Source: JAJEAD01 sp964420925 (GTDB lineage: Bacteria; Pseudomonadota; Gammaproteobacteria; HK1). From it: a stretch of DNA of 64,000 nt. The stretch is taken from contig CAYQVB010000034.1 in the NCBI GenBank assembly GCA_964420925.1, positions 3,444-67,443 of the forward strand. The letters run 5' to 3'. Every line of letters starts with the position of its first letter. The first letter of the stretch is position 1. Positions 27,827-36,719 of the stretch are shown here, piece after piece. The translations under genes were made by a program, and so were the position numbers. Below the pieces are notes generated by a model. That model was given only the letters and a program-made list of their open reading frames with translations, searched no databases and was not told the origin of the DNA.

Positions 27827-28692
27827 GTTTGCAGCCGGACCTGGCGAACCAGGAGCAGGACGGGGATCGTGCAGATGACGATGACGAGGACCAGGATCAC
27901 CGCAAAGGTCGCGGCCATCGCCAGGTCGTAGGTCCCCTTGAGCGTGGAGAGCATGATCTGCGCGAGCACGGGTTTCAGGCCGCCGCCGAGCAGGGACGGT
28001 ACGGCATAGTCGCCGACGCATACGATGAAGGTCAGCAGCGCGCCGATCAGCCACCCCGGTGCACTGAGGGGAAGCACCACCTCCTTGAAGCCGCGCCAGC
28101 GCGTGCCCCCGAGATCGGCACTCGCTTCCAGCAGCCGGGGATCGATCGTGACCATCACGCTGAACAGGGTGAGCGTGATCAGCATCACCCCGAAGAGGGT
28201 CAGTCCGAAGATCGAAGCACCGATGGTGTAGAGGAACCCGAAGGTCACCGGCGCGCCCAGCAGCTTGCTCAGGTAGTACGCGATCACCCCGCTGTCCGAG
28301 AGCACGAGCTGCCACGCGAAGGCTCGGATCATGAAGCTCGTCCAGAACGGCGCAACCAGGACGAAGAGCAGAAACATCCGGAGTCTCGGTCCGATCAGGA
28401 AGACCAGGAAGTAAGAGAGCGGATAGGCGATCACGGAGGAGATCAGGACCACGGAGCCGGCCAGCAGCACGGTGCGTCCGAGCGCGCCCCTCAAGTGTTC
28501 CGTCGAGAAGAAGGTGCGGTAGTTGGCCAGCGTCGCACCTTCGATCTCGGGGGAGGTCACACTGAGGCCTGCCGTGTAGGCAATCGGCAGGACGAAGAAG
28601 CAGGCGATCAACCCGACGGCGAGCGCCACCCCGTGCCACAGGTTCCGGACCGGATCGCGGCCGCGCCCCCCCGGCGCGGCAGGACTCACCAT
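27823..28692 (-). CDS. ABC transporter permease, PotB-like
   Basis: 289 residues with six predicted membrane helices and the coupling loop LEASADLGGTRWRGFKEVVLPL. FVLPIAYTAGLSVTSPE at the N-terminus and LVAPFWTSFMIRAFAW are typical of PotB/PotH permeases. Overlaps the upstream cyclase gene by 7 bp and the downstream permease by 4 bp. Confidence 0.92.
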   Translation of the reverse strand: MVSPAAPGGRGRDPVRNLWHGVALAVGLIACFFVLPIAYTAGLSVTSPEIEGATLANYRTFFSTEHLRGALGRTVLLAGSVVLISSVIAYPLSYFLVFLIGPRLRMFLLFVLVAPFWTSFMIRAFAWQLVLSDSGVIAYYLSKLLGAPVTFGFLYTIGASIFGLTLFGVMLITLTLFSVMVTIDPRLLEASADLGGTRWRGFKEVVLPLSAPGWLIGALLTFIVCVGDYAVPSLLGGGLKPVLAQIMLSTLKGTYDLAMAATFAVILVLVIVICTIPVLLLVRQVRLQT

Positions 28693-30023
28693 TCAATCGC
28701 GACGACGCGCATCGGCGCACCGTCCACGCAGGTCATCTTCAAGGGGATGGCCATGAGGAAGGGTCGATCGCTCGTGATCGCTCCGATGTCCTTCAGGTCT
28801 TCGATGTAGGGAATGTGGTTGCGGAACATGGCGTGGTGGGCGACGAACTCGTCGTTGCGGACGTGTCGGTCGAGCATCTGCCTGGCGACATAGTCCTGAG
28901 GAAAGTCGAGACAGACGCCGGCGGGCTTGCGCCCCGCCAGCCAGTGCGCGGCGTCCTCTTCCAGATTGGGCGCATTCAGGTGCCAGGTCCTGCTTTCATA
29001 GCCCATCTTGTTCGTGAGATCGCTGCGCAGAATCACGAGATCCCCGGCCCGGACATGCCCGCCGCGCTCCTCCATCATTCGGCGCGTGAGGGGCTGCGGC
29101 AGGTTCAGGTCGGAAAAGTCGATGATGGAGGCTTCGCGTATGAACAGGTCGAGCCCGCGGTTGGGCAGCTCGTGAATCGTCGGTCCGTCCCGGTACATGT
29201 GACAGGGAGCGTCGCAGTGGGTGAAACCGTGCCCCCCGAAGATGAAATGGATCTCGTCGCAAGCGTCGCCGCCCTCGAAGCTCCGGCCCTCGAAGACATC
29301 CAGCTTCCAGCGCCAATGGTTGAACAGCGGGGTGGAGACATCGTGGATGAGGGGCCGCTCGGAACGCCATCGGGTGAGGGCGACCGGCCGGCAGGGGCCG
29401 GTGGTCGCCCGCGGGACGGCCAGGGGAATCGAGGCAAAGAACACTTCGTCCTGCCCGATGGCGCTCAGGTTCTCGCAGTTCTCGGTGAGCAGCAGTCCAC
29501 GCTCGTGGACACGCCGGCGGAAGGACTCGTTCCGGTTCTCGATCGCACCTTCGCCGCCGGGCCGGCGCGCCTCCACCCTGTCACAGGGCAGATCGACCAC
29601 GATATGAAGATAGCCGAGCTCTTTCGCCACATCGGCAACTTCGGGGTCGATCACCGGAGCCTTTCGCCAGTAGCCGGCACGGCGGTTGGAGGTTCTGTCG
29701 GCGTGCCCGGTCTTGAGAACCAGCAGGCGGCGTGGTTGCGCGCCGGAGATCTCCTTTCGCAGCGCCCGAGGTCCGATTTCCCCTTCGTGCGTGAAGTCGG
29801 CGACCGTCGCGACTCCGACGAAGTCTTCCAGCAGGTAGTCATCGAGCCGGTTGGCACCGCGGATCTTCCAGCCCGGCGCGGTGACCTGGGAAAACCCGGT
29901 GCCGTACCACTTGAGCCCGAATTCCTGAAACTCGTCGCCTTCGTGGTAGCTCTGGGAGACGAATGGACAGGAGTCCCACCGCCAGTGGGGCTCGATCATC
30001 GCCGCACAGTCGAGAATCTTCAT
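28686..30023 (-). CDS. Tandem-domain cyclase-family metal hydrolase (degenerate-active order)
   Basis: 445 residues from ATG 30023, with GGAG 7 bp upstream. Two cyclase (kynurenine formamidase/isatin hydrolase fold) domains. The N-terminal one (about 1-215) has a ruined metal motif, TGFSQVTAPGWK at about 42-53. The C-terminal one (about 220-445) keeps the motif as HGFTHCDAPCHM (265-276), followed by CLDFPQDYVARQ. PVALTRW joins the halves. The intact family motif is His-Gly-x-His-x-Asp-x-Pro-x-His and binds zinc or manganese for ring or amide hydrolysis. It sits between the binding-protein and permease genes, so it should act on the imported compound. Confidence 0.85.
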   Translation of the reverse strand: MKILDCAAMIEPHWRWDSCPFVSQSYHEGDEFQEFGLKWYGTGFSQVTAPGWKIRGANRLDDYLLEDFVGVATVADFTHEGEIGPRALRKEISGAQPRRLLVLKTGHADRTSNRRAGYWRKAPVIDPEVADVAKELGYLHIVVDLPCDRVEARRPGGEGAIENRNESFRRRVHERGLLLTENCENLSAIGQDEVFFASIPLAVPRATTGPCRPVALTRWRSERPLIHDVSTPLFNHWRWKLDVFEGRSFEGGDACDEIHFIFGGHGFTHCDAPCHMYRDGPTIHELPNRGLDLFIREASIIDFSDLNLPQPLTRRMMEERGGHVRAGDLVILRSDLTNKMGYESRTWHLNAPNLEEDAAHWLAGRKPAGVCLDFPQDYVARQMLDRHVRNDEFVAHHAMFRNHIPYIEDLKDIGAITSDRPFLMAIPLKMTCVDGAPMRVVAIEW

Positions 30024-30177
30024 GCCGTGCTCCACTGTCGATGCGCTAGCGCCCGTTGGATCGCTTCGACACGCTCGGGCGTCGGTCGCGGCGCAGCGCG
30101 CGCCGGGTGGTCGGAGCCTGCGGAGGTCATGCTCCGGCGAGGCTCAAACCCACCCGGCGCCGCCCGCGGCACCGCGC

Positions 30178-31302
30178 TCATGCGTTCTTGAATCTCTCCC
30201 AGGCATCGAGCCATGCGCCCCGGTTGGCCGGGTCCTTGCGAGGCGAGAGATTGGCCATGAAGACGTCCGTGAACTTGTCCAGATCGGCCAGGTTCAGCAG
30301 CTCGCGCTTGTCCTGGGGCAGCATCGCCGCGGCCTTCTTGTTCGGCACCATGCTGTAGTAGGTCCTGGCGACCGCAAGCTTGGCCTGGAACTCGGGCCCC
30401 GTGACGTACTGGAGGAACTTCCGGGCGTTGTCCAGACGCGGCGTGTTCGCGGCGATGCACACGGCCTGGTCCCAGGTGACTCCCCCCTCCTTCGGCACCA
30501 GCGCCTTGAAGGGCAGCCCGTCGTCGAACATGCCGGCCTGCACCCATTCGCCGGCAATCGCCAGGTCGTAGCTGCCGCCCGCCATCGCCTGGATCACCTG
30601 CGAGGTGTTGCCGACGAGGCCGACCTGAGGACGCAGGCTCATGAGCGTGGATTCGAGCTTGCCGAACTCTTCGTCGGACAGATCGTAGGGGGTTGCGTTG
30701 CCGTTGTACTTGGACAGGCAGCCCATGTTCGGCAGGAACCAGTCGAAGAGAGCGACCCGCCCCTTGGCCCGCTCCTCCCACAGGACACTGTAGCTCGAGA
30801 CGTCACTCTCGGAGTACTTGTTGTGGTTGTAGGTGATGCCGTAGTAGCCGAAGCGATTCACGATGGCGTGCATCTTGCCGTCCATCCAGACCGGCGGCCA
30901 ATTGGCGATGAGATCGAAGTAGTCGTCCAGAGGGTAGTCGGAAGGGTCGAGCTCCATCAGCAACCCGTCCTGGACCGCCCTGGGTATGTAAGCGCTGGTC
31001 GGAGTGATGATGTCGAAGGTTCCGGGTGGCGAGGAGGCGATCAGGGCGACCATCTCCTCGTCCGAGCCATCGTGGATCTTCAGGTTGACCTTGATGCCGG
31101 TCGACTGCTCGAAAGGCTCCAGCATGCCCGGCTCCTCGTAGCCGCCGAAGGCCAGCACATTGACTTCCCCGGCGGCCCGGGCCGCCCGCGGCCAGAGCGA
31201 GGTGCCGGCGAGCAGAGCGCTGCCGGCGAGGGCGCCTTTGCCCACGGTCGCGAGCACGTGACGCCGCGTGACTTTCGAGCGATCTCTTTTCTGTCCAGAC
31301 AT
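30178..31302 (-). CDS. ABC transporter substrate-binding protein, polyamine type, Tat-exported
   Basis: 374 residues from ATG 31302, with AAGGAGAG well placed. The signal sequence has a twin-arginine motif (VTRRHVLATVG) and a hydrophobic stretch ending near ARAAG, so export by Tat is expected. Mature protein resembles PotD/PotF: VLAFGGYEEPGMLEPFEQSTGI at the start, PPGTFDIITPTSAYI, then ITYNHNKYSE and AIAGEWVQAGMF. Periplasmic receptor of the importer and first gene of the leftward operon, 55 bp from the operator. Confidence 0.92.
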   Translation of the reverse strand: MSGQKRDRSKVTRRHVLATVGKGALAGSALLAGTSLWPRAARAAGEVNVLAFGGYEEPGMLEPFEQSTGIKVNLKIHDGSDEEMVALIASSPPGTFDIITPTSAYIPRAVQDGLLMELDPSDYPLDDYFDLIANWPPVWMDGKMHAIVNRFGYYGITYNHNKYSESDVSSYSVLWEERAKGRVALFDWFLPNMGCLSKYNGNATPYDLSDEEFGKLESTLMSLRPQVGLVGNTSQVIQAMAGGSYDLAIAGEWVQAGMFDDGLPFKALVPKEGGVTWDQAVCIAANTPRLDNARKFLQYVTGPEFQAKLAVARTYYSMVPNKKAAAMLPQDKRELLNLADLDKFTDVFMANLSPRKDPANRGAWLDAWERFKNA

Positions 31303-31357
31303 GATGTTCTCTCCTTCGCATGGCGCCGCCGGCACGATGGGCGGCCAGCCATATTGT

Positions 31358-31373
31358 AAATTGTAGACAATTT
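31358..31373. promoter_or_regulatory. Operator for the FCD-type GntR regulator
   Basis: AAATTGTAGACAATTT is a 7-bp inverted repeat with a 2-bp centre. It fits the TTGT-x-x-ACAA core bound by FCD-type GntR regulators. It lies alone in the AT-richer gap between the two divergent arms of the catabolic island, so one site could control both. Inferred partner: the regulator at 23884. Confidence 0.7.
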
Positions 31374-31450
31374 GGCGGGGCGGCAATATGATCCCTTCGC
31401 GAGGGGTTGTCAAGGGACACACCCGAGTCCGAGGGCATGCGAGGCTCCGT

Positions 31451-32803
31451 GTGGACAAATCATCCGTAATCTCACTGTCCAATCCGATCCTCCGGCACTG
31501 GAACTGGCTCGGGGATACCCTGCACCCAGAACCCGAACCGGGATTTCTCGCCGAGACCGGCGTCGACTGGCCCAAGCACGGATTTACCCATGTCGACGCC
31601 CCCTGCCACATGGTGCGCGGGAGCCTGACCCTCGACGAGTGCAGCCTCGATCAGCTCTGCGGCGAGGCGGCGGTGGTCGATGTCTCGGACCGGGTGCCGG
31701 CGAAGGCGGTGACCGCCGAGGTGCTCGAGTCGCGCGGGGACCACGTGCGCAGGGGCGATATCGTGATCCTGCGCTCGAACCTGCACCAGCGCTTCCCCAA
31801 CACGAGTGGCGACTACTGGCAGCAGTCCACGTGGCTCGACGCCAGCGGATCGCAGTGGATCGTCGAGCGCGGCGCCAAGGCGCTCGCGATCGACTTTCCG
31901 CAGGACTACAACGCCCGCGACATGAACGAGCGGCTGGTGACGAACGACGAATTCGTGGAGCACCAGATCGTGCTGGGCGCGAAGCTCATGCACCTGGAGC
32001 ACGTGGTCAACCTCTGGAAGATCGACCGGGAGCGCGTGTTTCTGATCGGATGGCCCTTGCGCCTGCCGAAGGCGGACGGTGGGCCGGCCGGGCCCGTCGC
32101 CCTGACCCGGTGGCCCTCCTCGGACCCGCGTATCGTCGACCTGTCGCTCCCGGTACGGTCGGACCGGCGGGGCCGTGTCTCCGTCGGACTGGCCAAGTCG
32201 TTCGAGGCGGGCGATCCGGTACAGGAGACCGGGGTGAGGTTCGAGGGCCACTCCCATACGCACGTCCTGACCCCCAGGTATCTCGATCCGGCGGGACCGG
32301 CCATCGACGACTTCCTCGGATCGCCGCTCATCGGTCCCGCCGACATCGTGGACCTGTCGCACGTGCACGCCGATACGCCCATCGAGGCCGGCGCGCTGGA
32401 GCGCGGTCTCCCGCACGAGCGGCGCGGCGACATCCTGATCCTGCGCACCGGTTTCGCGGAACGCGTCGCCTACGACGACCCGGCGTGGCCGGAACGCTCT
32501 CCGTGGCTGGCGACCGAGGCAGCGGAGCGGATCGTGGACCGCGGCTACCGGATCATGGCCGCCGACTTCGAGATCGATGCCGGCCGCAAACGCCTGAGCG
32601 GAGGTCCGGCCCGGATCGCCGACCTGGATGCCGAAGCGATCCTGCTCGGCGGCGGTATGGGGCTCGTCAAGAACGTCACCAACCTCTCCGCGCTACGGGC
32701 CGACAACCCCTGGCTCGCCGCGACGCCGCTCAACCTTCCGGATGCGGAAGCTGCGCCGGCTCGTGTGCTGGGTCTGGAGTGGCGGGCCGCGAGTCGCCGC
32801 TGA
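31451..32803 (+). CDS. Tandem-domain cyclase-family metal hydrolase (active-degenerate order)
   Basis: 450 residues from GTG 31451 (GAGG 6 bp upstream); an in-frame ATG at 31388 would add 21 residues. Two cyclase-fold domains: the first (about 1-235) keeps the metal motif HGFTHVDAPCHM (43-54) and IDFPQDYNARDM; the second (about 240-450) has GHSHTHVLTPRYL, in which the Asp and last His are lost. PVALTRW again links the domains. The order is the reverse of the protein at 28686. First gene of the rightward arm (cyclase, amidase, racemase-like, aminotransferase). Likely hydrolyses a cyclic or formylated amide. Confidence 0.85.
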   Translation: MDKSSVISLSNPILRHWNWLGDTLHPEPEPGFLAETGVDWPKHGFTHVDAPCHMVRGSLTLDECSLDQLCGEAAVVDVSDRVPAKAVTAEVLESRGDHVRRGDIVILRSNLHQRFPNTSGDYWQQSTWLDASGSQWIVERGAKALAIDFPQDYNARDMNERLVTNDEFVEHQIVLGAKLMHLEHVVNLWKIDRERVFLIGWPLRLPKADGGPAGPVALTRWPSSDPRIVDLSLPVRSDRRGRVSVGLAKSFEAGDPVQETGVRFEGHSHTHVLTPRYLDPAGPAIDDFLGSPLIGPADIVDLSHVHADTPIEAGALERGLPHERRGDILILRTGFAERVAYDDPAWPERSPWLATEAAERIVDRGYRIMAADFEIDAGRKRLSGGPARIADLDAEAILLGGGMGLVKNVTNLSALRADNPWLAATPLNLPDAEAAPARVLGLEWRAASRR

Positions 32804-32889
32804 CGCCGGGCGCCATGATCGGAGGGACCGGTCCCGCCGCTCGGGTCGCACCGGCGTGAGCGATCGCTGAAACGGAACCAAGCGCCCCG

Positions 32890-34326
32890 ATGTCGGAGCT
32901 CTGCGACCTCAGCGCCGTCGAGCTGCGACACTTGATCGGTACCGGGCAGCTATCGCCCGTCGAGCTGCTCGACATGTGCATCCGCCGCATCGAGGCGGTG
33001 AATCCGGTGCTCAACGCCATCGTCAACTTCTGTCCGGAGCGGGCACGGAGCGAAGCCGTCGCCGCGGAGCGGGCCGCCGCCCGCGGCGACGAGCTGGGGC
33101 CTCTGCATGGTCTGCCCCTGGGCGTGAAGGATCTCAATCACGTGGCCGGAATCCGGACCACCTTCGGGTCGCCGCTCTTCGCCGACTTCGTTCCCACCGC
33201 CGACGAAGGCGTGGTCGCGCGCATGCGCGACGCCGGCGCGGTCGTCGTCGGAAAGACCAACGTGCCCGAGCACGGCTTTGGCGCGACGACGCTGAACCCG
33301 CTGTACGGCGCGACGAACAACCCCTTCGCTCCAGGCTTGAGCGCCGGTGCGTCGTCCGGGGGCAGCGCCGTCGCCCTGGCCTCGGGCATGGTGCCCCTGG
33401 CCATGGGCTCGGACTTCGCGGGCAGCCTGCGGACTCCGGCTTCGTTCTGCGGGATCTCGGGATTTCGGCCGTCGCCGGGGACCGTTGCCCAGGCTCGGCG
33501 GCCCTTCGCCTTCAGTCCCTTCGACGTGGAGGGACCCATGGGTCGGAGCGCGGCCGACTGCAAGCTGCTTCTCTCGGCGATGATGGGACGGGAGGTCCGC
33601 GACCCGCTGTCTCGGGCGCCGGATCCCGCGATGCGCGAGGCGCCGCGCACGATCGATCTGACGGGGTTGAAGGTGGGGATCTCCGAAGACCTCGGGTTCG
33701 CACCGGTGTCGAAGGAGGTCCGCCGCACCTTTCGAGACAAGCTGGCCGCCTTCTCGTCGTCCTTCCTCACGTGCGAGGACGGTGCACCCGACACGACGAA
33801 CGCGGACCGTGCGTTCTACATCCTGCGGGGAGTCGGATTCGGGGCCGACTTCAAGCCGATGTACGAGGAGAATCCCGGTGCCTTCGGGCCGGTGATCGTC
33901 GATGAGCTGACCCGGGCCGGACAACTCAGCATCGAGGATGTCGGATGGGCGGAGAAGGAGCGGACCCGGATCCTGGCGAGCGCCCAGGCATTCTTCGAGA
34001 ATCGCGATCTGTTGATCACCCCGGCCGCGTCCGTGCCGCCTTTCCCCAACGACGCGCTCTACCCGAAGGAGATCGACGGCGAGGACATGGACGGCTATCT
34101 GCGCTGGGAGGCCATCGCCTACGGCGTTACCATGATGTCGAACCCCGCCATCGTGATCCCTTGTGGCCTCGGTCCGGGGGGGTTGCCCTTCGGCCTTCAG
34201 ATCGTCGGTCCTCTGGGGCGGGACGCCTGGCTCCTGGATGTCGGACATACCCTGGAGCGTCTGTTCTCCACCATGGAAGGGCTCCGCAGGCCACGACCGG
34301 ACCTGAGTTTCCCGGAACGATCCTGA
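32890..34326 (+). CDS. Amidase-signature hydrolase
   Basis: 478 residues, usual family length. The Ser-cisSer-Lys triad is visible: GVKD with the Lys (near residue 78), SAGASSGGSAVALASG with the cis-Ser (about 153-157), and the nucleophile in SDFAGSLRTPASFCG (about 176-180). The AS signature hydrolyses linear amides to acid and ammonia or amine. It starts 86 bp after the cyclase gene and is probably co-transcribed with it; a cyclase followed by an amidase suggests ring opening and then deamidation. Confidence 0.93.
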   Translation: MSELCDLSAVELRHLIGTGQLSPVELLDMCIRRIEAVNPVLNAIVNFCPERARSEAVAAERAAARGDELGPLHGLPLGVKDLNHVAGIRTTFGSPLFADFVPTADEGVVARMRDAGAVVVGKTNVPEHGFGATTLNPLYGATNNPFAPGLSAGASSGGSAVALASGMVPLAMGSDFAGSLRTPASFCGISGFRPSPGTVAQARRPFAFSPFDVEGPMGRSAADCKLLLSAMMGREVRDPLSRAPDPAMREAPRTIDLTGLKVGISEDLGFAPVSKEVRRTFRDKLAAFSSSFLTCEDGAPDTTNADRAFYILRGVGFGADFKPMYEENPGAFGPVIVDELTRAGQLSIEDVGWAEKERTRILASAQAFFENRDLLITPAASVPPFPNDALYPKEIDGEDMDGYLRWEAIAYGVTMMSNPAIVIPCGLGPGGLPFGLQIVGPLGRDAWLLDVGHTLERLFSTMEGLRRPRPDLSFPERS

Positions 34327-34328
34327 AA

Positions 34329-35081
34329 ATGGCATCGCTGATTCGCGGGGACGCGGGGCGGATCGGCTTTCTCTGGCCGGCCGACGGGTTGAACGACGAC
34401 GAGTTCTGGAGCTGTCTGCCCGATGGCGTCGCTCTGCTGACGACCCGGTATGCGGTGGCCGGTGACCTGTCGGCGGAGTCTTTCGAGGCCGATGCCGATC
34501 TCGCACCGATTCTGAGCGCGGCCCGTCTGCTCGCGCTGGCACGCGTCGATGTCGCCGCGCTTGGCGACTGTGCCGGCAGCTTCATTCTCGGGCGCGAGCA
34601 TGAGCGGGCGATGACGCGGGCCGTCGCCACCGAGCTCGACCGGCCGGCGACGACCATGAGCGCGGCCATCGTGACCGCGTTGCGGGTTCTCGGCGTGCGG
34701 CGCGTGGCCCTCGCCGCCCCCTATTCGCCCGACGTGGTGGACCGCCTGATCGCCTACCTCTACGGGGAGGGCGTCGAGGTCACGGGTCATCAGGCCCTCG
34801 ACCATCGCAGCGAGTCCACCATCGAGAGACTCACTCCTGAGTATTGGCACGGTGTCGCACGGGCGATCGCGAGGCCGCCCGCCGAGGCGGTCGTACTCGG
34901 CGGGGGCGGGGTTCGCGCCGCCGCGCGGCTGCAGGCGATGGAAGCCGACCTGGGGGTGCCGGTCGTTGCCGGCCCCGGGGCCCTGGTCTGGCATGCCTGC
35001 CGGTTGATGGGGGCGGATGCGACCCGCTCCGATTCAGGTAGCCTGCTCTCTCGGCATGGTGCGGCCCCCGTCGAAGCGTGA
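34329..35081 (+). CDS. Asp/Glu racemase or maleate-isomerase-like protein, one active-site Cys missing
   Basis: 250 residues of the Asp/Glu/hydantoin racemase superfamily, closest in layout to maleate isomerases: GRIGFLWPADG start, first catalytic Cys in ALGDCAGSFI (about residue 82), and AAIVTALRVLGVRRVALAAPY. The second Cys, expected in a C-T-N-x-R context near residue 200, is replaced by GGGGVRAAARLQAME. With one Cys it may be a decarboxylase-like or isomerase variant. It starts 2 bp after the amidase stop and overlaps the aminotransferase start by 4 bp. Confidence 0.75.
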   Translation: MASLIRGDAGRIGFLWPADGLNDDEFWSCLPDGVALLTTRYAVAGDLSAESFEADADLAPILSAARLLALARVDVAALGDCAGSFILGREHERAMTRAVATELDRPATTMSAAIVTALRVLGVRRVALAAPYSPDVVDRLIAYLYGEGVEVTGHQALDHRSESTIERLTPEYWHGVARAIARPPAEAVVLGGGGVRAAARLQAMEADLGVPVVAGPGALVWHACRLMGADATRSDSGSLLSRHGAAPVEA

Positions 35082-36376
35082 GGGACACGTCGATCGATTC
35101 CGACATCTTCTGGCGCGCGGAGTCCCGCGCGACCAAGACCTTCAGCCTGTCGGCGGATCCGCCGATATTCTCGTCGGGGTCCGGCGTGCACCTGAGCGCA
35201 TCGGACGCCCGGACCTATCTCGACTTCGCGTCCGGCTCCGGAACCTCGAACCTCGGCCACGGCAATTCCGCGGTCCTCGCCGCCGTGCAGGCCCAGTTGC
35301 AGAGCGGGATCACGCATATCGGGCCTCACTTCCATACCTGCGCGCAAGCCCGTTTCTTCGAGGAGCTGCTCGCGGTCCTGCCGCGCGGCCTCACGCGACT
35401 GCATCCCGCGACCAACGGGAGCGAAGCGACGGAGGTCGCGTTGAAGGCGTGCATGCACTACACCGGTGCGCGCACCTTTCTCGCCTTCACCGGCGCTTAT
35501 CACGGCCGGACCATGGGGGCGCTGGCGGTGTCTCATGCCAGGGGCTTCAACGCAGGGCTGGGTCCCTTCGCCCCCGCCACGGAATTCGTTCCCTATCCCG
35601 GGACAGATGACGATGGGGACGCGGCCACCGCCACTGCCGTCCGGTCGATTTCACGGCGTGCGGAAGAGGCCCCGCCGCTTGCCGGGGTGATCGTGGAGCC
35701 GATTCAGGCCACGGCGGGGGTGATCGCGCCGCCGGCGGGCTTTCTCGAAGCAGTGGCCGCGGCCGCCCGCGAAAACGGCGTCCCTCTCATCCTGGACGAG
35801 ATATTCACGGGGTTCGGACGGACCGGACACCTCTTCGCCTGCCAGGCTTCCGGCGTCACTCCCGACCTGCTCCTCATGGGGAAGAGCATGGGCGGCGGTT
35901 TTCCGGGGGGGCTGGTCGCGGGACGCGAGGAGATCATGTCCGCCTGGCCGCGCGGCGCGCAATCTTCCACGTTCCAACTGCATCCGGTCACCGCCGCCGC
36001 CGGTGGGGCCGCGCTTCGCTATCTGATCGAGCAGGACCTCTGCGCCCGGGCCCGACTCATCGAGACCTGGTTCACATCGCATCGCGCTGCGCTCTGTGCC
36101 TCTCCCTTGACAAGGGAATGGCGTGGCACCGGCGCCATGTTCGGCCTCGAGCTGTGCTCGGTGGGCGAGGCCTCTCCCGGCGAAGTCGCTCGTCTCGTTC
36201 GCCTGGCCGCTCTGCGCCGGGGGCTGTTGACTTGGGAATGCGGGACCTGTTCCGAGGTCATCGGAATGATGCCGCCTCTGATCGCGTCGAGGCGGGAGGT
36301 CGCCGAAGCGTGCGGCAGACTGTGCGCCGCCTTGTCCGAGGTGGAAACCAGGCTGCTCGGCGAGCCCGCGCGTTGA
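35078..36376 (+). CDS. Class III PLP-dependent aminotransferase (second copy)
   Basis: 432 residues from GTG 35078, overlapping the previous stop. TGAYHGRTMGALAVSHA, VEPIQATAGVIAPPAGF, LILDEIFTGFGRTG and LLLMGKSMGGGFPGG (Schiff-base Lys) mark class III. Clear paralogue of the gene at 21231, the other end of the island. Last gene of the rightward operon. Probably uses an omega-amino acid or diamine. Confidence 0.9.
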   Translation: MRDTSIDSDIFWRAESRATKTFSLSADPPIFSSGSGVHLSASDARTYLDFASGSGTSNLGHGNSAVLAAVQAQLQSGITHIGPHFHTCAQARFFEELLAVLPRGLTRLHPATNGSEATEVALKACMHYTGARTFLAFTGAYHGRTMGALAVSHARGFNAGLGPFAPATEFVPYPGTDDDGDAATATAVRSISRRAEEAPPLAGVIVEPIQATAGVIAPPAGFLEAVAAAARENGVPLILDEIFTGFGRTGHLFACQASGVTPDLLLMGKSMGGGFPGGLVAGREEIMSAWPRGAQSSTFQLHPVTAAAGGAALRYLIEQDLCARARLIETWFTSHRAALCASPLTREWRGTGAMFGLELCSVGEASPGEVARLVRLAALRRGLLTWECGTCSEVIGMMPPLIASRREVAEACGRLCAALSEVETRLLGEPAR

Positions 36377-36479
36377 GCGGGATGCGGTGATCTGCCGGTC
36401 GTGGGGAGAGTGCCCGGGGACGCCGCGTGCAGTTCGTCCATGCGTCGTCAGGGCATGCCCCAGGGTCGTTCCGTGCGGT

Positions 36480-36719
36480 TCCTTTCGAAACGCGACGAGC
36501 CGAGCCTACTACGCCGCCTACCACCGATGTCGGGCAATCGCCAAGCGCAACGGGCTGCGGTCTTCCCAGCGAGAGGTCCACAGTGAGGCCCTCGACGCTC
36601 TTCGCACGGTCACCAAGCCGAGCCTGAAACAGTTGGCGCAGATGCTGGCAAGATGCAAGGGACTCCGGGCGATGGCGGACTACAAAATAGACGAAGAGTT
36701 CAGACGGTCGGAGGCTTAG
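36480..36719 (+). pseudogene. HEPN-domain protein remnant, N-terminus missing
   Basis: The frame from about 36480 reads NATSRAYYAAYHRCRAIAK then LDALRTVTKPSLKQLAQMLARCKGLRAMADYKIDEEF, matching the second half of small HEPN (RiboL-PSP-like) proteins, where the AYYAxxH helix and final ADY helix are conserved. The preceding codons look non-coding and no intact start precedes the match, so it is probably truncated at the island boundary. The gap 36377-36480 shows no gene. HEPN proteins are RNases often found in toxin-antitoxin or defence loci. Confidence 0.55.
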
